This document shows positions 31,651 through 41,639 of a stretch of DNA of 64,000 nt, piece after piece. A program made the translations under genes and the position numbers. Origin of the DNA: Odontocerum albicorne (lineage: Eukaryota > Arthropoda > Insecta > Trichoptera > Odontoceridae); contig OX463848.1 in NCBI GenBank assembly GCA_949825065.1, forward strand, positions 40,938,766 to 41,002,765, read 5' to 3'. Under the pieces are notes generated by a model, which was not told the origin of the DNA, did no database searches, and saw only the letters and a list, made by a program, of their open reading frames with translations. The first letter of the stretch is position 1, and the number at the start of each line of letters is the position of its first letter.

Positions 31651-32147
31651 ATAAAGGGTCTTTCAAATTGAGCGCTTTTTTTAATAATTTTTTTTTTAAT
31701 TCTTGAATAAAACACACAATTTGCTTTCATTTAAAAAACTTTTTATTGGTCATTAAGTAATAATGTATGACATTTAAACACAAAAAAATTATACGCCAAA
31801 TGTCCACCTCTCGTTTAACTCACCAATAACGCGAATAATTTCGTCAGCTCAGGAATTGATTGAAGGATATTGTTATAGACCTAGTTTTTCACGTAACCCC
31901 AGATAAAATAGTCCAATGGTGTCAGATCACATGATATTGGTGGTCAATTAACATCACCGTTTCCGGAGATTACAATACATAAAATAATTCAACGATTTGA
32001 ACGCGTTGTTGTATTGTATACGACTCCATTTTTATACATGTCATTCATTACACTTCTCAAATATCACAAGCTCCAGGCAAGGTCGAGACGCCATCTGGGT
32101 TTTATCAAAGAATTTAAAAAAAACGCTCAATTTAAAATACCCTTTAT
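31651..32147 (-). mobile_element. Element T copy 4
   Basis: Left AAAGGGTCTTTCAAATTGAG, right reversed AAAGGGTATTTTAAATTGAG. About 50 bases shorter than its sisters because part of the C-terminal coding stretch after CCAAATGTCCACCTCTCGTT is missing. Keeps the start region near 32030. Confidence 0.87.
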
Positions 32148-32281
32148 TAGTAAAGGTTTACTGATCATCTTTGATCTTTCGTATTAAGGCATTGTCATCA
32201 GTCGTTACTAAGAGGCTATTTAATAAGACTGTACTTGCCTACTCTTATTTATTGCCACACAACATGGAGTTAAAAGGAGAG

Positions 32282-32327
32282 GACAAGATCAATAATCCAG
32301 GCTACTGCCTGGATTATTGATCTTGTC
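32282..32327. repeat. Perfect 21-bp hairpin
   Basis: Arms 32282-32302 and 32307-32327 pair without mismatch around TACT; each arm contains GATCAATAATCCAGGC or its reverse. Confidence 0.95.
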
Positions 32328-32570
32328 TCTACTGAGATGATACTTCTGAGAAAATTATTGGAGAAGCCACTCAAAGATGAAATAAGGTATACGATAATCC
32401 GTGGAACTCCGAACTTGAAACTCTTTCAACCAAAAAATAACAAGAGGGATTCAGATGTAATAGTTGGAGCATATCATACGAACTCCAAAAAAAATTTTTT
32501 ATAAGAATATTTAAAGTTAGTCAATGCGTCAGTTAAACAAAACTAAAAAACGGACAGTATCAAAAAATTG

Positions 32571-32980
32571 GTAAGATGGTAGTAGATAATAGTATTTTTG
32601 TACCAATTTTGGTGAGATGGTAGTAGATAATAGTATTTTAGTACCAATTTTGGTGAGATGGTAGTAGACAATAGTATTTTAGTACCAATTTTGGTGAGAT
32701 GGTAGTAGATAAAAGTATATTAGTACCAATTTTGGTGAGATGTTAGTAGATAATAGTATTTTAGTACCAATTTTGGTGAGATGGTAGTAGATAATAGTAT
32801 TTTAGTACCAATTTTGGTGAGATGGTAGTAGATAATAGTATTTTAGTACCAATTTTGGTGAGATGGTAGTAGATAATAGTATTTTAGTACCAATTTTGGT
32901 GAGATGGTAGTAGATAATAGTATTTTAGTACCAATTTTGGTGAGATGGTAGTAGATAATAGTATTTAGTACCAATTTTGA
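32571..32980. repeat. 41-bp tandem array, about 10 units
   Basis: Unit GAGATGGTAGTAGATAATAG followed by TATTTTAGTACCAATTTTGG T. Very uniform, so recently expanded or homogenised. Confidence 0.97.
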
Positions 32981-33009
32981 TATATAAGGGTGAATTGTGG
33001 ACATGAAAA

Positions 33010-33730
33010 ATAAATAATAAATAAATATAGGTTTATTGACAGAAATATAGTATGTACATAATATATTTAAATGCACTTCAAAAACACATAAATTGCAGAG
33101 AATACATTAAAGACAGAAACTATCAAAATGTCTGGGCTTATCAAATAACATTCCCTCGGCCAAGATACACCCCAATATAGGGCGAGCCCAGCCACGGGGA
33201 CACCATATGTTTTTCAGCCCACACCCTTGAACATGTAATAAGAAGAGAAAAAAAACGCAGAAAATAAATAGATGACAAAAAAAATACATTTAAGAGAGAA
33301 TACATTAAAAGGTCCGGGCTCATTGCACAAACATTCCACCAGCCGAGATACACCCCACCAATGTAGGGCGAGCCCGACCGCAAGGGTATCGGGGGGCTTC
33401 TAGCCTAGAACATGTAGAATAAGAAGATGAAAAAAAAACAGAAAATAAATAGATGGCAGAAAAATAAACAAATCCACAAATACCGCCTCAGATTAATTTA
33501 AACAAACAATTCAAGTTTCCTTGACAGCAACACAATATGTACATATATCATACGAGTATATAATAAACTCGTCCCGAGTATCGCACATACATATCAAAAC
33601 AAACTGTAGAAAACACATTTAAGATAGAAGACATTAAAAGGTCCGGGCATATCCCACAAACATTCCCTTGACCGAGATACACCCCACTAATGTAGGGGCG
33701 AGTCCGACAGCAAGGACATCGTGGAAAAAA
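33010..33730 (-). mobile_element. Three consecutive LINE L 3' ends
   Basis: Blocks at about 33010-33235, 33290-33425 and 33490-33730, all minus-oriented, each with GATACACCCC and a GGGCGAGCC-like motif. The first and third keep the CTTGACAGCAACACA/TTTATTGACAGAAATA-type tail region; the middle one lacks it. Confidence 0.75.
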
Positions 33731-33739
33731 AAGAACTGA

Positions 33740-34175
33740 AAGAGGTCGAATTAATGCTATATAGAAATGCGTGCACTGATAATAATACATAGGGTGATCA
33801 TTTATGAAAGAGTATGAAATAAAGGAAGAATGTGAAGATAAATCTTATGTGTTGAGTAAGATGAAGATGAGTGTGCGAAATAGTTTGCGCATGGAGAATG
33901 AATGAATGCCGGAAGAATAACCAAACAAATATACAGTGCAAATATAATTGTAAGACGTGGTAGAGACAGAGCAAGCAAAGAATGGTTAGATCAAGTGAAG
34001 AGTATTTTAAAAAAAGGAAACAGAGAAATTTAGAGAAATTGTAGGAGTTGTATGAAAATGTGTATGGATGTGAAAGTGGCGAAGGGTGTGCGTGTGTGCG
34101 CGCGCCGAGAGACGAAAGCTTGGCGCTCTGTTCTCTCTACCTACCTCGACAGGGAAATAATGTGATGGCGTGTAT
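33740..34175 (+). mobile_element. LINE B, 3' half
   Basis: AGAAATGCGTGCACTGATAA, GTGTTGAGTAAGATGAAGAT, GCGCATGGAGAATGAATGAA, TGGTTAGATCAAGTGAAGAG, then the end CTACCTACCTCGACAGGGAA. A (TG)n tract is embedded. Frames broken. Confidence 0.8.
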
Positions 34176-34224
34176 ATAAATGTTCAAGGCTAGATAAGAA
34201 AAAGGTTGTGTTTGGACTTGATGC

Positions 34225-34450
34225 AAGCGATAAAGTTGGCCAGAGATTTCAGCGACTTTGGCGACCGATGTGGTCTAAGATTTCTGTATTTCGATTCCCG
34301 TCAGATTTAAGACTTTTTTAAATGTGTTCTTGTCTGGTTTTCGTTTAACGCCTCTTTTAAATCGTTCTGGTTGGTTAGAAGAGATTGCCACATTGCAGTA
34401 TGCACGCCAGGTTGAAATGAAAAATAAGTGAAGCTTTGAGAAGACGTTGT
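34225..34450 (+). repeat. SINE S2 with LINE J-like tail
   Basis: tRNA-like head ending in TATTTCGATTCCCGTC (box B), then TGTCTGGTTTTCGTTTAACG and TCTGGTTGGTTAGAAGAGAT. The tail shared with LINE J suggests that S2 borrows LINE J's machinery. Confidence 0.6.
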
Positions 34451-34454
34451 GGAA

Positions 34455-35585
34455 ACACTTACAGTAAAAAAGAGGTAAATAATCAGGGGAAAAATATGCA
34501 CAAAAGTGATAATTAATTTAAATTCCCCTTGAAAGTTCTTTATAATAACCTTGTTGCGTTATGATGTTTGCTTGTAGCTAGATATTACCCCATAATTCAG
34601 TTCCAGGCTGATTTTCAACGCCTAGTTTGTGTGAAAATCTTTACCATATTCCACAAATAGCAGACGTAAATAACACATAAATCGTAAATATGCTTTCAGC
34701 GAAAAATATAAAAATATGCAAAGGGGAAGAAAAACCCCTAATTACTAAATGTACATATTTTCGTATTTTATATACGTAATATATTGGGACAGCTATACCC
34801 AACAAAGGCTGCTTCAGATTAAACCTAACGATCGTTTTGGATATCGAACTGAGTGTAGCGATAGGAAATAAAATTAATAGGGCACTAAAACATGTAAACT
34901 CGAATCGGATAGTATAGAAATCTGCTGAGATCATAAGATTTTTATATTTTGACATCTTCTTTGTGTCTGAAATCTAGAGTGTCCCTATTATTTTATTACA
35001 AGTATGTTTTATTGTTATTACAAATATGTGTTATTGTTATACGAAAACAAAAACAGCTCGGGTACCGCACAAACCACCTTTGCGGGCTGCGGATTGACCA
35101 TGCCTGCAATAAATCAATACACGCAATAAATCAATTCAACAAGTTAATTGATAACCATGCCCAGCTAACACAGATTGTTAATCAATACCAATCAATCAAT
35201 ATTAAGACATTAAATAAAATACATTTTAAACAATAAATAAAATACAGGATGTTTAAAAATTATTAAAAAACAAACATTATCAAAAAAAATATTAATATGA
35301 ATAGGTAAAATTTTGAATAATTTACTATTATTTAGTTCAATTCGATCCCACCACTACCCATGCAGTTATTGGGGACAAAATAGGTTCCAGAGGGTCAAAC
35401 AGGGTATATGTTTTGGGGATGTATTTTAGGACGCATTTGGCCATTTCATATTTTATCATACATCCCTTAACTAACCCTTGAATATGAGGAACCGTTAAAA
35501 TGTTCACGTGTTATCACTTCCTTATAACGTCTTTTACTGTCCCGCAGCTTCTTTATGTTTCGTCGAATATACCGGGACTCGAAAA
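34455..35585. other. Spacer, nothing recognised
   Basis: Long A+T-rich stretch. Two frames of about 100 residues (34641-34955 minus, 34949-35236 plus) show no family resemblance. Confidence 0.5.
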
Positions 35586-35589
35586 AAAT

Positions 35590-35960
35590 ATTACTAACAA
35601 ATTAAAATTATTAAAAAAAAAAAGCTTTGAGTAAGGATAGGAAAGTGGAACTTTCAAACATCTGCATATATTTAGAAAAAAAGTATTTGGTAGGAATAAT
35701 GCTGAACACTTTCCAGGGAAAAATAAACTAAAAATAAACTTTTGTAGATCTTCCCACATGTGATAGCAACACATTCGACTTTAGGTGGAGTACAGTGTTT
35801 ATGTACTCGTATAGTGTTCATATAAAGTCAATTTTTTTATAAGACTTCGCAAAAAGGGTTATCTTTTAGTGTTTACTAAAGCTGCACACATCAACATATC
35901 TCTTGATACCTTGAAGTTGACAAAGATCGATCTAATTGGAATAGTACTTAAGAAAAATAA
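35590..35960. repeat. Repeat D, copy 3
   Basis: ACTTTCCAGGGAAAAATAAA, AGTGTTCATATAAAGTCAAT and AAAGCTGCACACATCAACAT match 14.5-14.85 kb. PB2 follows directly. Confidence 0.6.
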
Positions 35961-35966
35961 TATTAA

Positions 35967-36543
35967 CTTTACCTTCCTGTGTTAAAAAATTCATCGCGTT
36001 CCGGTGCTGGATATTCAATACACATGTAAAAATGAGCGATTTAAAATCGGAAAAATAAGAATATTCATAGCCAATCGCTTAAATTAATTAAATTTGAAGT
36101 CAAAAGTGATAATAAATGAAATTTAATTGCTGAAAGAATGAAAAAAAAACATCTGACGTTCACAAAACGGGCGAAGCGACCACTTCAAATGGATGCCCGA
36201 AAGCTACTGAAGCGAGCGAACTGAGATTCTATTTCTTGCGTTCTCATATACCGAAGTAGAATGAGAGTGAATAGCGTCGCTTCCTCACCCATAACGGTTT
36301 TTTAAAAATGAATATACCTACGTCACACGTTTGATTGTATAAGTGAATTTATTCCCGATTTTCACAAAATATCTCTGATGAGGCCGATAAGCGCTAATTA
36401 TTATTAATATTATTTTTCATTCAATGCGTAAATGTATTACGGAGGAATACCTTAAATCTGAACCCAGTATTTATTATATTTATAGAGATATTAAAGTTTT
36501 TAGAAGCAATGTGTACTAGTTACACATCACCGGACAGGAAAGG
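35967..36543. mobile_element. PB2, piggyBac-like MITE, 577 bp
   Basis: TTAA at 35963-35966 and 36544-36547; ends CTTTACCTTCCTGTG and (reversed) CCTTTCCTGTCCGG. Interior shares GATTTAAAATCGGAAAAATA and TTTATTATATTTATAGAGAT with PB1 and PB3 but is more diverged. Confidence 0.85.
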
Positions 36544-36549
36544 TTAACC

Positions 36550-37185
36550 GAACATAAAGATTCTATGATAAATTTATTAAATATTACGCAATAATAAAAT
36601 GACTGTTACAATAGCCAAATAAACATTTAAGTGACGGAAAGTACACTGTTTTCGAATAAAACCAAGCAAGGAATAGGCTATAAAAATTAAGAAATATTTT
36701 GTATAGCTTGAGGAATACCCTAATAGTTAAAACTTATTAAATTATTTGATATTTATTTTGTTACATAGAATACCATATCATCCAAGAATTACTTGACCCT
36801 TAAATGTTAAAAAAATCTATTAAATAAATTTTGTTTCGTTTCATAAAAGCATTGTCAAACAGTTAGACAACGCTTTTGCAAAGCGAAACAGTTCTGTTAC
36901 TTTAATTTAAGTCACTGTGTAGAATTTTTCAACACTTAAGTGCCAAATCATTCTGTTAGTCAAAACTTGTTTAAGTTTTTCAGGAGAAAAGGCGCGACCG
37001 TAACAAATACCAAAACTCGAAATAACATCTATCAGCTGACACCGTTTTTTTTATTTACTTCCTTTGTCGTGTTATTGAAGGCATTTATCATGGAGTCCAG
37101 GTAAACGAACCTTTTTATGCAAATAAACTTTTGAAGAAATGATGACATAATAACTTGGTTATTCAAGAAGAGGAAGATGATGAAA
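36550..37185. other. Spacer with one imperfect hairpin
   Basis: A+T-rich. Arms at 36831-36856 and 36866-36891 (CTGTTTCGCTTTGC-like) form an imperfect hairpin of about 26 bases. Nothing else recognised. Confidence 0.55.
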
Positions 37186-37189
37186 CAAC

Positions 37190-37330
37190 TGTCATCCCAT
37201 TAAAGGGTGACTTCCTCCACTCCACACCGGCGCGCGGCGCCGCGGAGTCGGCTATGGCGTTGAATAAATTATGTCACTAACGGGTGGCGCTAATCACCGG
37301 GGTTCAATGAAGATTCTGGAGCAGATTCCA
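37190..37330. repeat. G+C-rich island, unclassified
   Basis: CCGGCGCGCGGCGCCGCGGA lies in a stretch far richer in G+C than its surroundings. I have an impression of having seen similar sequence in moth genomes, but cannot class it as SINE, Helitron or MITE. Confidence 0.4.
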
Positions 37331-37334
37331 ACAT

Positions 37335-37725
37335 CACGTCATTATTATATGACTCGAGATGAATTTCTCAATCTATGCATTGTTTATGATAATTGATTTC
37401 ATTGCATCGATTCCAAGAATTAAACTGAATACCGTGAATAATTGAAATGCATTCTGTCAATTCATGAATTCATATTTATCTAATTAACACTTTTGATGGT
37501 TTGTGCTTGAAGTACCGGTCCGATTTAAGGACACCTTACTTCTTCATCGAATATTGTGAAACAGACGTGGGTTATTTTGTTTGAATATATTAGGGTGGTG
37601 GAGAAAACAATGGTATTAGAGAGGAAAGGATAGAATTTTATACATATATTAATGTTATACCATATAATACATACATATATGTTACATATTAATGTACTAA
37701 ATTTTTATGTCACACGCGTTTATAT
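37335..37725. other. A+T-rich spacer
   Basis: Low-complexity TATA-type repeats toward the right; nothing recognised. Confidence 0.5.
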
Positions 37726-37728
37726 GTT

Positions 37729-38279
37729 ATAAAGAGTCTTTCAAATTGAGCGGGTTTTTTTATTCAAATTTTTTAATTCTTGAATAAAACACAAAATTTG
37801 CTTTGATTTCGATAACTTTTTATTGGTCATTGAAGTATAATGTATGACATTTAAACATGAAAAACAATATTCGCCAAATGTCCACCTCTTGCAGCTCCAC
37901 AGATGTCTGCTCTTTTGTCCAAATTTTCGATGACATTTTGACACAATTGCGGTTCTAACTCACCAATAAAGCGAATAATTTCGTCCTTCAGCTCAGGAAT
38001 TGATCGGGGGTCATTCTTATAGACCTGGCTTTTTAAGTAACCCCAGAGAAAATAGTCCAACGGTGTCAGATTACATGATCTTGGTGGCCAATTAATATAA
38101 CTGTTTCCGGAGATTACAATACATGAAATAATTAAACAATTTGAACGCATTGTTGTATTGCATACAACTCCATTTTTATAAATGTCATACATTACACTTA
38201 TCAAATGCCACAAGTTCGCGACGCCATCTGTGTTTTATCCAAGAATGAAAAAAAACCGCTCAATTTGAAAGACGCTTTA
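37729..38279 (-). mobile_element. Element T copy 5
   Basis: Ends AAAGAGTCTTTCAAATTGAG and (reversed) AAAGCGTCTTTCAAATTGAG. The minus strand has one open stretch with INWPPRSCNLTPLDYFLWGY, IPELKDEIIRFIGELEPQLC and ICGAARGGHLANIVF, the best-kept C-terminus of the five. The start and centre are not in the same frame. Confidence 0.9.
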
Positions 38280-38439
38280 GTTTATAGAAAAATAGTTGTT
38301 AATGAATTTGTCAATGTTTCAAAAAGATAAAAAATATTGCACCTTACTTTACACGTTAAATCTATCCGTTTAAGCTGGTTTTTTTTTGGAGAATTTGAAA
38401 ACATCGGCATGTTGTACTCTCTCTCTTTTTTGAAAGGTA

Positions 38440-38580
38440 AGTGAATTTATACTCCCAAATACTTGACGGCAAATGGTTGATTCATTCGAGGGGACAAGTA
38501 CAGCGCAGGGTTCGAATCAAATACTTTCCGCATGGAAGTCCAACGCGTTACCGTGTGATCATGCACTTTGCCATGATATA
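38440..38580 (-). repeat. SINE S1 (tRNA-derived)
   Basis: Minus strand: box A-like ATCACACGGTAACG, box B GATTCGAACCCTG, then GTCCCCTCGAATGAATCAAC as in S1. Confidence 0.7.
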
Positions 38581-38584
38581 GGTA

Positions 38585-39035
38585 CTAAGATAGCTTGCTA
38601 ATCTAGCCTGGGTCATTTGAAGGATTTGCCATATGATCTTAGAATAAAACGAAATCCTGAATTAATCACAGTTTTCTTTAAGTTTAGAACATACATATTG
38701 AGAACCCTTGAGCTAAGTCAAGAAGCGGTAATTGCATCACGGGCCCAGGCAATAACACGCCAGGTTTATTAATTCTGAGTGTTTCTGGGGAATAGTGAAG
38801 CCACAGTGTGACAGATAGGTAGACTGCTTTAGAGCAAATTAATTACTCGATCAATAATGAATAAATACATCTGTCATTTATTAGTATGAAAATAGGGATA
38901 AAACTTAGAAATATTGATGTTGATTGTAATTTGGTATTACAATCAACATCAATATTAAATGATATTTTTTGATCGTCGAATAATGTTTCTTAATCTTATT
39001 CTTCATATTGCTAACTAGAATAATACATGTACACA
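38585..39035. other. Spacer containing a perfect 21-bp hairpin
   Basis: Arms 38910-38930 and 38936-38956 are exact reverse complements around TTGGT. The rest is A+T-rich without recognised features. Confidence 0.7.
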
Positions 39036-39039
39036 TTGT

Positions 39040-39200
39040 ATACCATCACGCCTTTTCTCCGTCGAGGTAGGCAAAGAGGACAAAGCGCCAGATTTTTACG
39101 ACCCGAATTTCATCCATCTCTTCTACATCTATTGTATATAATTTCTCACACATCTCCTCATTTTTTTTCAGACTTTTTACGTTTGCTTTTTTCCAAATAA
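39040..39200 (-). mobile_element. LINE B 3' end
   Basis: ACCATCACGCCTTTTCTCCG, GTCGAGGTAGGCAAAGAGG and CAAAGCGCCAGATTTTTACG on the plus strand are the minus-strand LINE B terminus, ending near CAGACTTTTTACG. Confidence 0.7.
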
Positions 39201-39330
39201 TATATTTTTTTTCTTGAATCTTTGAAAATACTATAGTTTCACTATGTGGTGCCATGTTTTATGTAAAAGGAAAATAAGTAAATAAATAACTTATTTTATA
39301 TTTTTGTGTTCATCACAGGTTTATTTTTGT

Positions 39331-39376
39331 GTTTACAACCGGTATCGAAGACCACCGTCTACATCGTCAGGTGAAG
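39331..39376 (-). ncRNA. Hammerhead-like motif, GAAA mutated
   Basis: Minus strand: CTGACGA core, T, helix II GTAGAC/GTCTTC with one mismatch, then GATA where GAAA is required, ACCGGT, T, G. Probably inactive. Confidence 0.55.
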
Positions 39377-39540
39377 ATAAACTAAATTGCCAAAAATATA
39401 CTTCCTGTACAAGTGTAAATAATATAAGAGGAATGAGGTAGGGGGAGAGAAGTGGGGAGAGATGTGATACAATGGTAAATGGGGCGAGGAAAAATGAAAG
39501 TGAATCTTTAGGGCAGGTCAGGTCTGGATATTAGTTTATC

Positions 39541-39586
39541 TTCACCTGACGATGAAGACAGTGGTCTTCGAAACCGGTTGTAAACC
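39541..39586 (+). ncRNA. Hammerhead-like ribozyme motif, best-formed helix II
   Basis: Helix I TTCAC/GTAAA (one A-C mismatch), core CTGACGA at 39546-39552, T, helix II GAAGAC (39554-39559) with GTCTTC (39564-39569) around AGTG, GAAA (39570-39573), helix III as the self-complementary ACCGGT (39573-39578), cleavage base T at 39579, then G. Every core position fits the hammerhead consensus except the extra U after A9. Helix III has no loop, so the active form would need two strands, as known for the small hammerheads of Penelope-like elements. Confidence 0.65.
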
Positions 39587-39679
39587 CAAACATAAACCTG
39601 TGATGAACACAAAAATATAAAATATGTTTTTTATTTACTTATTTTTACTTTTACATAAAATATTTATTTCATTCATCCA

Positions 39680-39990
39680 TGCTTAACCACCACCTCACTT
39701 TCCCCTCAAATTTGTACTTTAAATTGTTTTTTCTTCGTTCATTCGACATACATGACCAAGCCATATCACAGCGCTCTTTTTCAATTATTTCATGCCGTGG
39801 AATGCCACAGCATTTAATTTGCTCTATTCAGTCATTTCCACATCCACGTTTCACTCCTATGCATAAAATGTTGTTTTATTTCTCAGGTACGAGTATATAT
39901 GTTTAAGTGTCCCGTTGAATTTGTTTCTTATCGCTACCTACCTGTCGTTCGATATCATTCGTAAATCTTCCATCATCTGACAAAATACAA
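39680..39990 (-). mobile_element. LINE fragment, LINE B-like, very decayed
   Basis: Minus strand suggests AGCGCTGTGATATGGCTTGG then CATGTATGTCGAATGAACGA, like the W-F-G-H-V-x-R-M-N-E segment. Weak support. Confidence 0.45.
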
Positions 39991-39994
39991 CCTA

Positions 39995-40235
39995 AATGGA
40001 AGAAGTAAATGAAATAAGACCAATAAAACAAATATATATATAGTAGAAATGCTAGTGAAAGTTGTAGTAGAGAAAGACCAAGGATATGTTGAAAGAAGGA
40101 AATTTAATAAGAAAGAGAATTCGTAAGAGCTGTATTAGGGAGTGTATGAATGTGGAAGAGAAAATATATGTGTTGAGATAGGAAAGTCTGGCATTTTTTT
40201 CACTTTGCCGACCCCAACATATAAACGGCTTGATG
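39995..40235 (+). mobile_element. LINE B 3' end
   Basis: GTAGTAGAGAAAGACCAAGG, ATGTTGAAAGAAGGAAATTT, AGAGCTGTATTAGGGAGTG and GTTGAGATAGGAAAGTCTGG in LINE B order. Mariner 3 lies just to the right. Confidence 0.75.
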
Positions 40236-40248
40236 GAATATATATGTA

Positions 40249-41204
40249 CGAGGCGTATCCAGAAAGTAAGTGTACTGAGGCTCTCACGACCGGATGGATT
40301 TTATTTTTCGACATGTTGGCTACACTTCCGTGTAGCCTGACCCTTCCCCTCCGCAACGAGACCGGTTCGAGGTCAGTACGTTGAGAAATGCCGACGCGAC
40401 AACACGTTTCGGGAAAAATGTAAATCCAATCTCCCGCCAAGTGCGAAATACGGGGCATCATCCGTTATCTCGTTTGGAAGGGAAAACCTCCGGTTGAGGT
40501 TTATAATGAGGTGAAAACTGCATATGGTGATAAAGCTATGAATCGTACGAGTGTGTACAAGTGGTGTCGCGAGTTTAAAAACGGTTGTACGTCTGTGCAT
40601 GATGATCAGAGGAGCGGAAGACCTTCAATTGTGACTGACGAAATTGACGAAATTGTTTTGGGACTGTCACGGCATAATTTTAATTGAATATATGCCTCAA
40701 GGGGAGACCATCAACTCTGCAAGATACTGTGAGACCCTAAAAAAATTGCGGAGGGCGATTCAGAACAAGAGGAGAGGCATGCTGACAAAGGGAGTCTGCC
40801 TACTGCACGACAATGCCAGACCACACACGGCCAACGCCACGAAGGAATTGCTCGCCTCGTTTAAATGGGATGTCCTGAACCATCCCGCGCATTCCCCTGA
40901 CCTAGCACCTTCAGATTACTATCTCTTTACCTCCCTGAAGCTGCAAATGGGTGGAAAAAGGTTTTCAACCGACGAGGAGGTAAAGGAGGAGGTGGAAAAG
41001 TGGACGGAGGGGTTGGCGGGAAACTTCTTCGAGGAAGGCATCAAAAAGTTGATACCCCGCTTCACCACCTGCATTGAGAGGAATGGCGACTATGTCGAAA
41101 AATAGCTTACATATGTACTACGGTAACCACGTAATTTTTTTGTTTAAATAAAAAAAATTGTAACCTACAAAAATTCAGTACACTCACTTTCTGGACTTAC
41201 CTAG
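40249..41204 (+). mobile_element. Mariner 3, internally deleted, 956 bp
   Basis: Ends CGAGGCGTATCCAGAAAGTA and (reversed) CTAGGTAAGTCCAGAAAGTG, both continuing to GTGTACTGA, with TA at 40247-40248 and 41205-41206. Plus-strand transposase fragments inside. Confidence 0.93.
40389..41105 (+). pseudogene. Mariner 3 transposase remnant
   Basis: ATG at 40389 meets a stop within ten codons. The helix-turn-helix part follows in a shifted frame (CEIRGIIRYLVWKGKPPVEV, SVYKWCREFKNG, DDQRSGRPSIVTDE) to about 40640. The element then jumps to the late catalytic domain: FWDCHGIILIEYMPQGETIN, LLHDNARPHTA with the second catalytic Asp, SPDLAPSDYYLF with the third, and IERNGDYVEK to the stop at 41105. The first Asp motif (T-G-D-E-T-W) is lost in the deletion of roughly 0.3 kb. 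The final 150 codons are open, so this is the youngest-looking of the three mariners. Confidence 0.92.
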
Positions 41205-41209
41205 TATGT

Positions 41210-41635
41210 TAGACATTTCTGTAGATGAAAGGTTATGACATTTCGACCTTTAAAGAATAACGTCAAAATATATTCGAAAAAAATATCTACAGAACCTTTT
41301 TTTTATCAGCAATACATAGATACAACAGTCATTCTTATCGTTCAATGTGACCCCAAGTGAAGTATTTTGACAGACTAAGCATATTACATAAGGGTTGGTA
41401 TGGCTCCCTGAGGAACACCCGACATGTCTTCTTTATTGTATCTCTAAATATTTTACTATCGTCTTAAGGGCAATTAACACCACTTATTTTCTTACAAAAA
41501 TATATTTCCAACTGTAAGGAAAACACAAAGGATCTTTTGAGCTAAAGGGCGATTAAGGATATTACACAAAGCAGACGTTCTAAACTTTATTTGAATTTTT
41601 TTAATACAGAAAACAAATTTGGAAAATACTGGAAA
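41210..41635. other. Spacer, nothing recognised
   Basis: A+T-rich sequence between mariner 3 and the LINE B/LINE A composite. Confidence 0.5.
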
Positions 41636-41639
41636 AGAG

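Larger units (their letters stand above)
39257..39660. mobile_element. HHR foldback element, family 2
   Basis: Arms of about 130 bases at 39257-39386 and 39530-39660 pair through TTTTATGTAAAAGG, TTTGTGTTCATCACAGGTTT and TTTATCTTCACCTGACGATG. A unique purine-rich centre of about 140 bases separates them. No similarity to family 1 outside the ribozyme-like core. No ORF. Confidence 0.85.
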
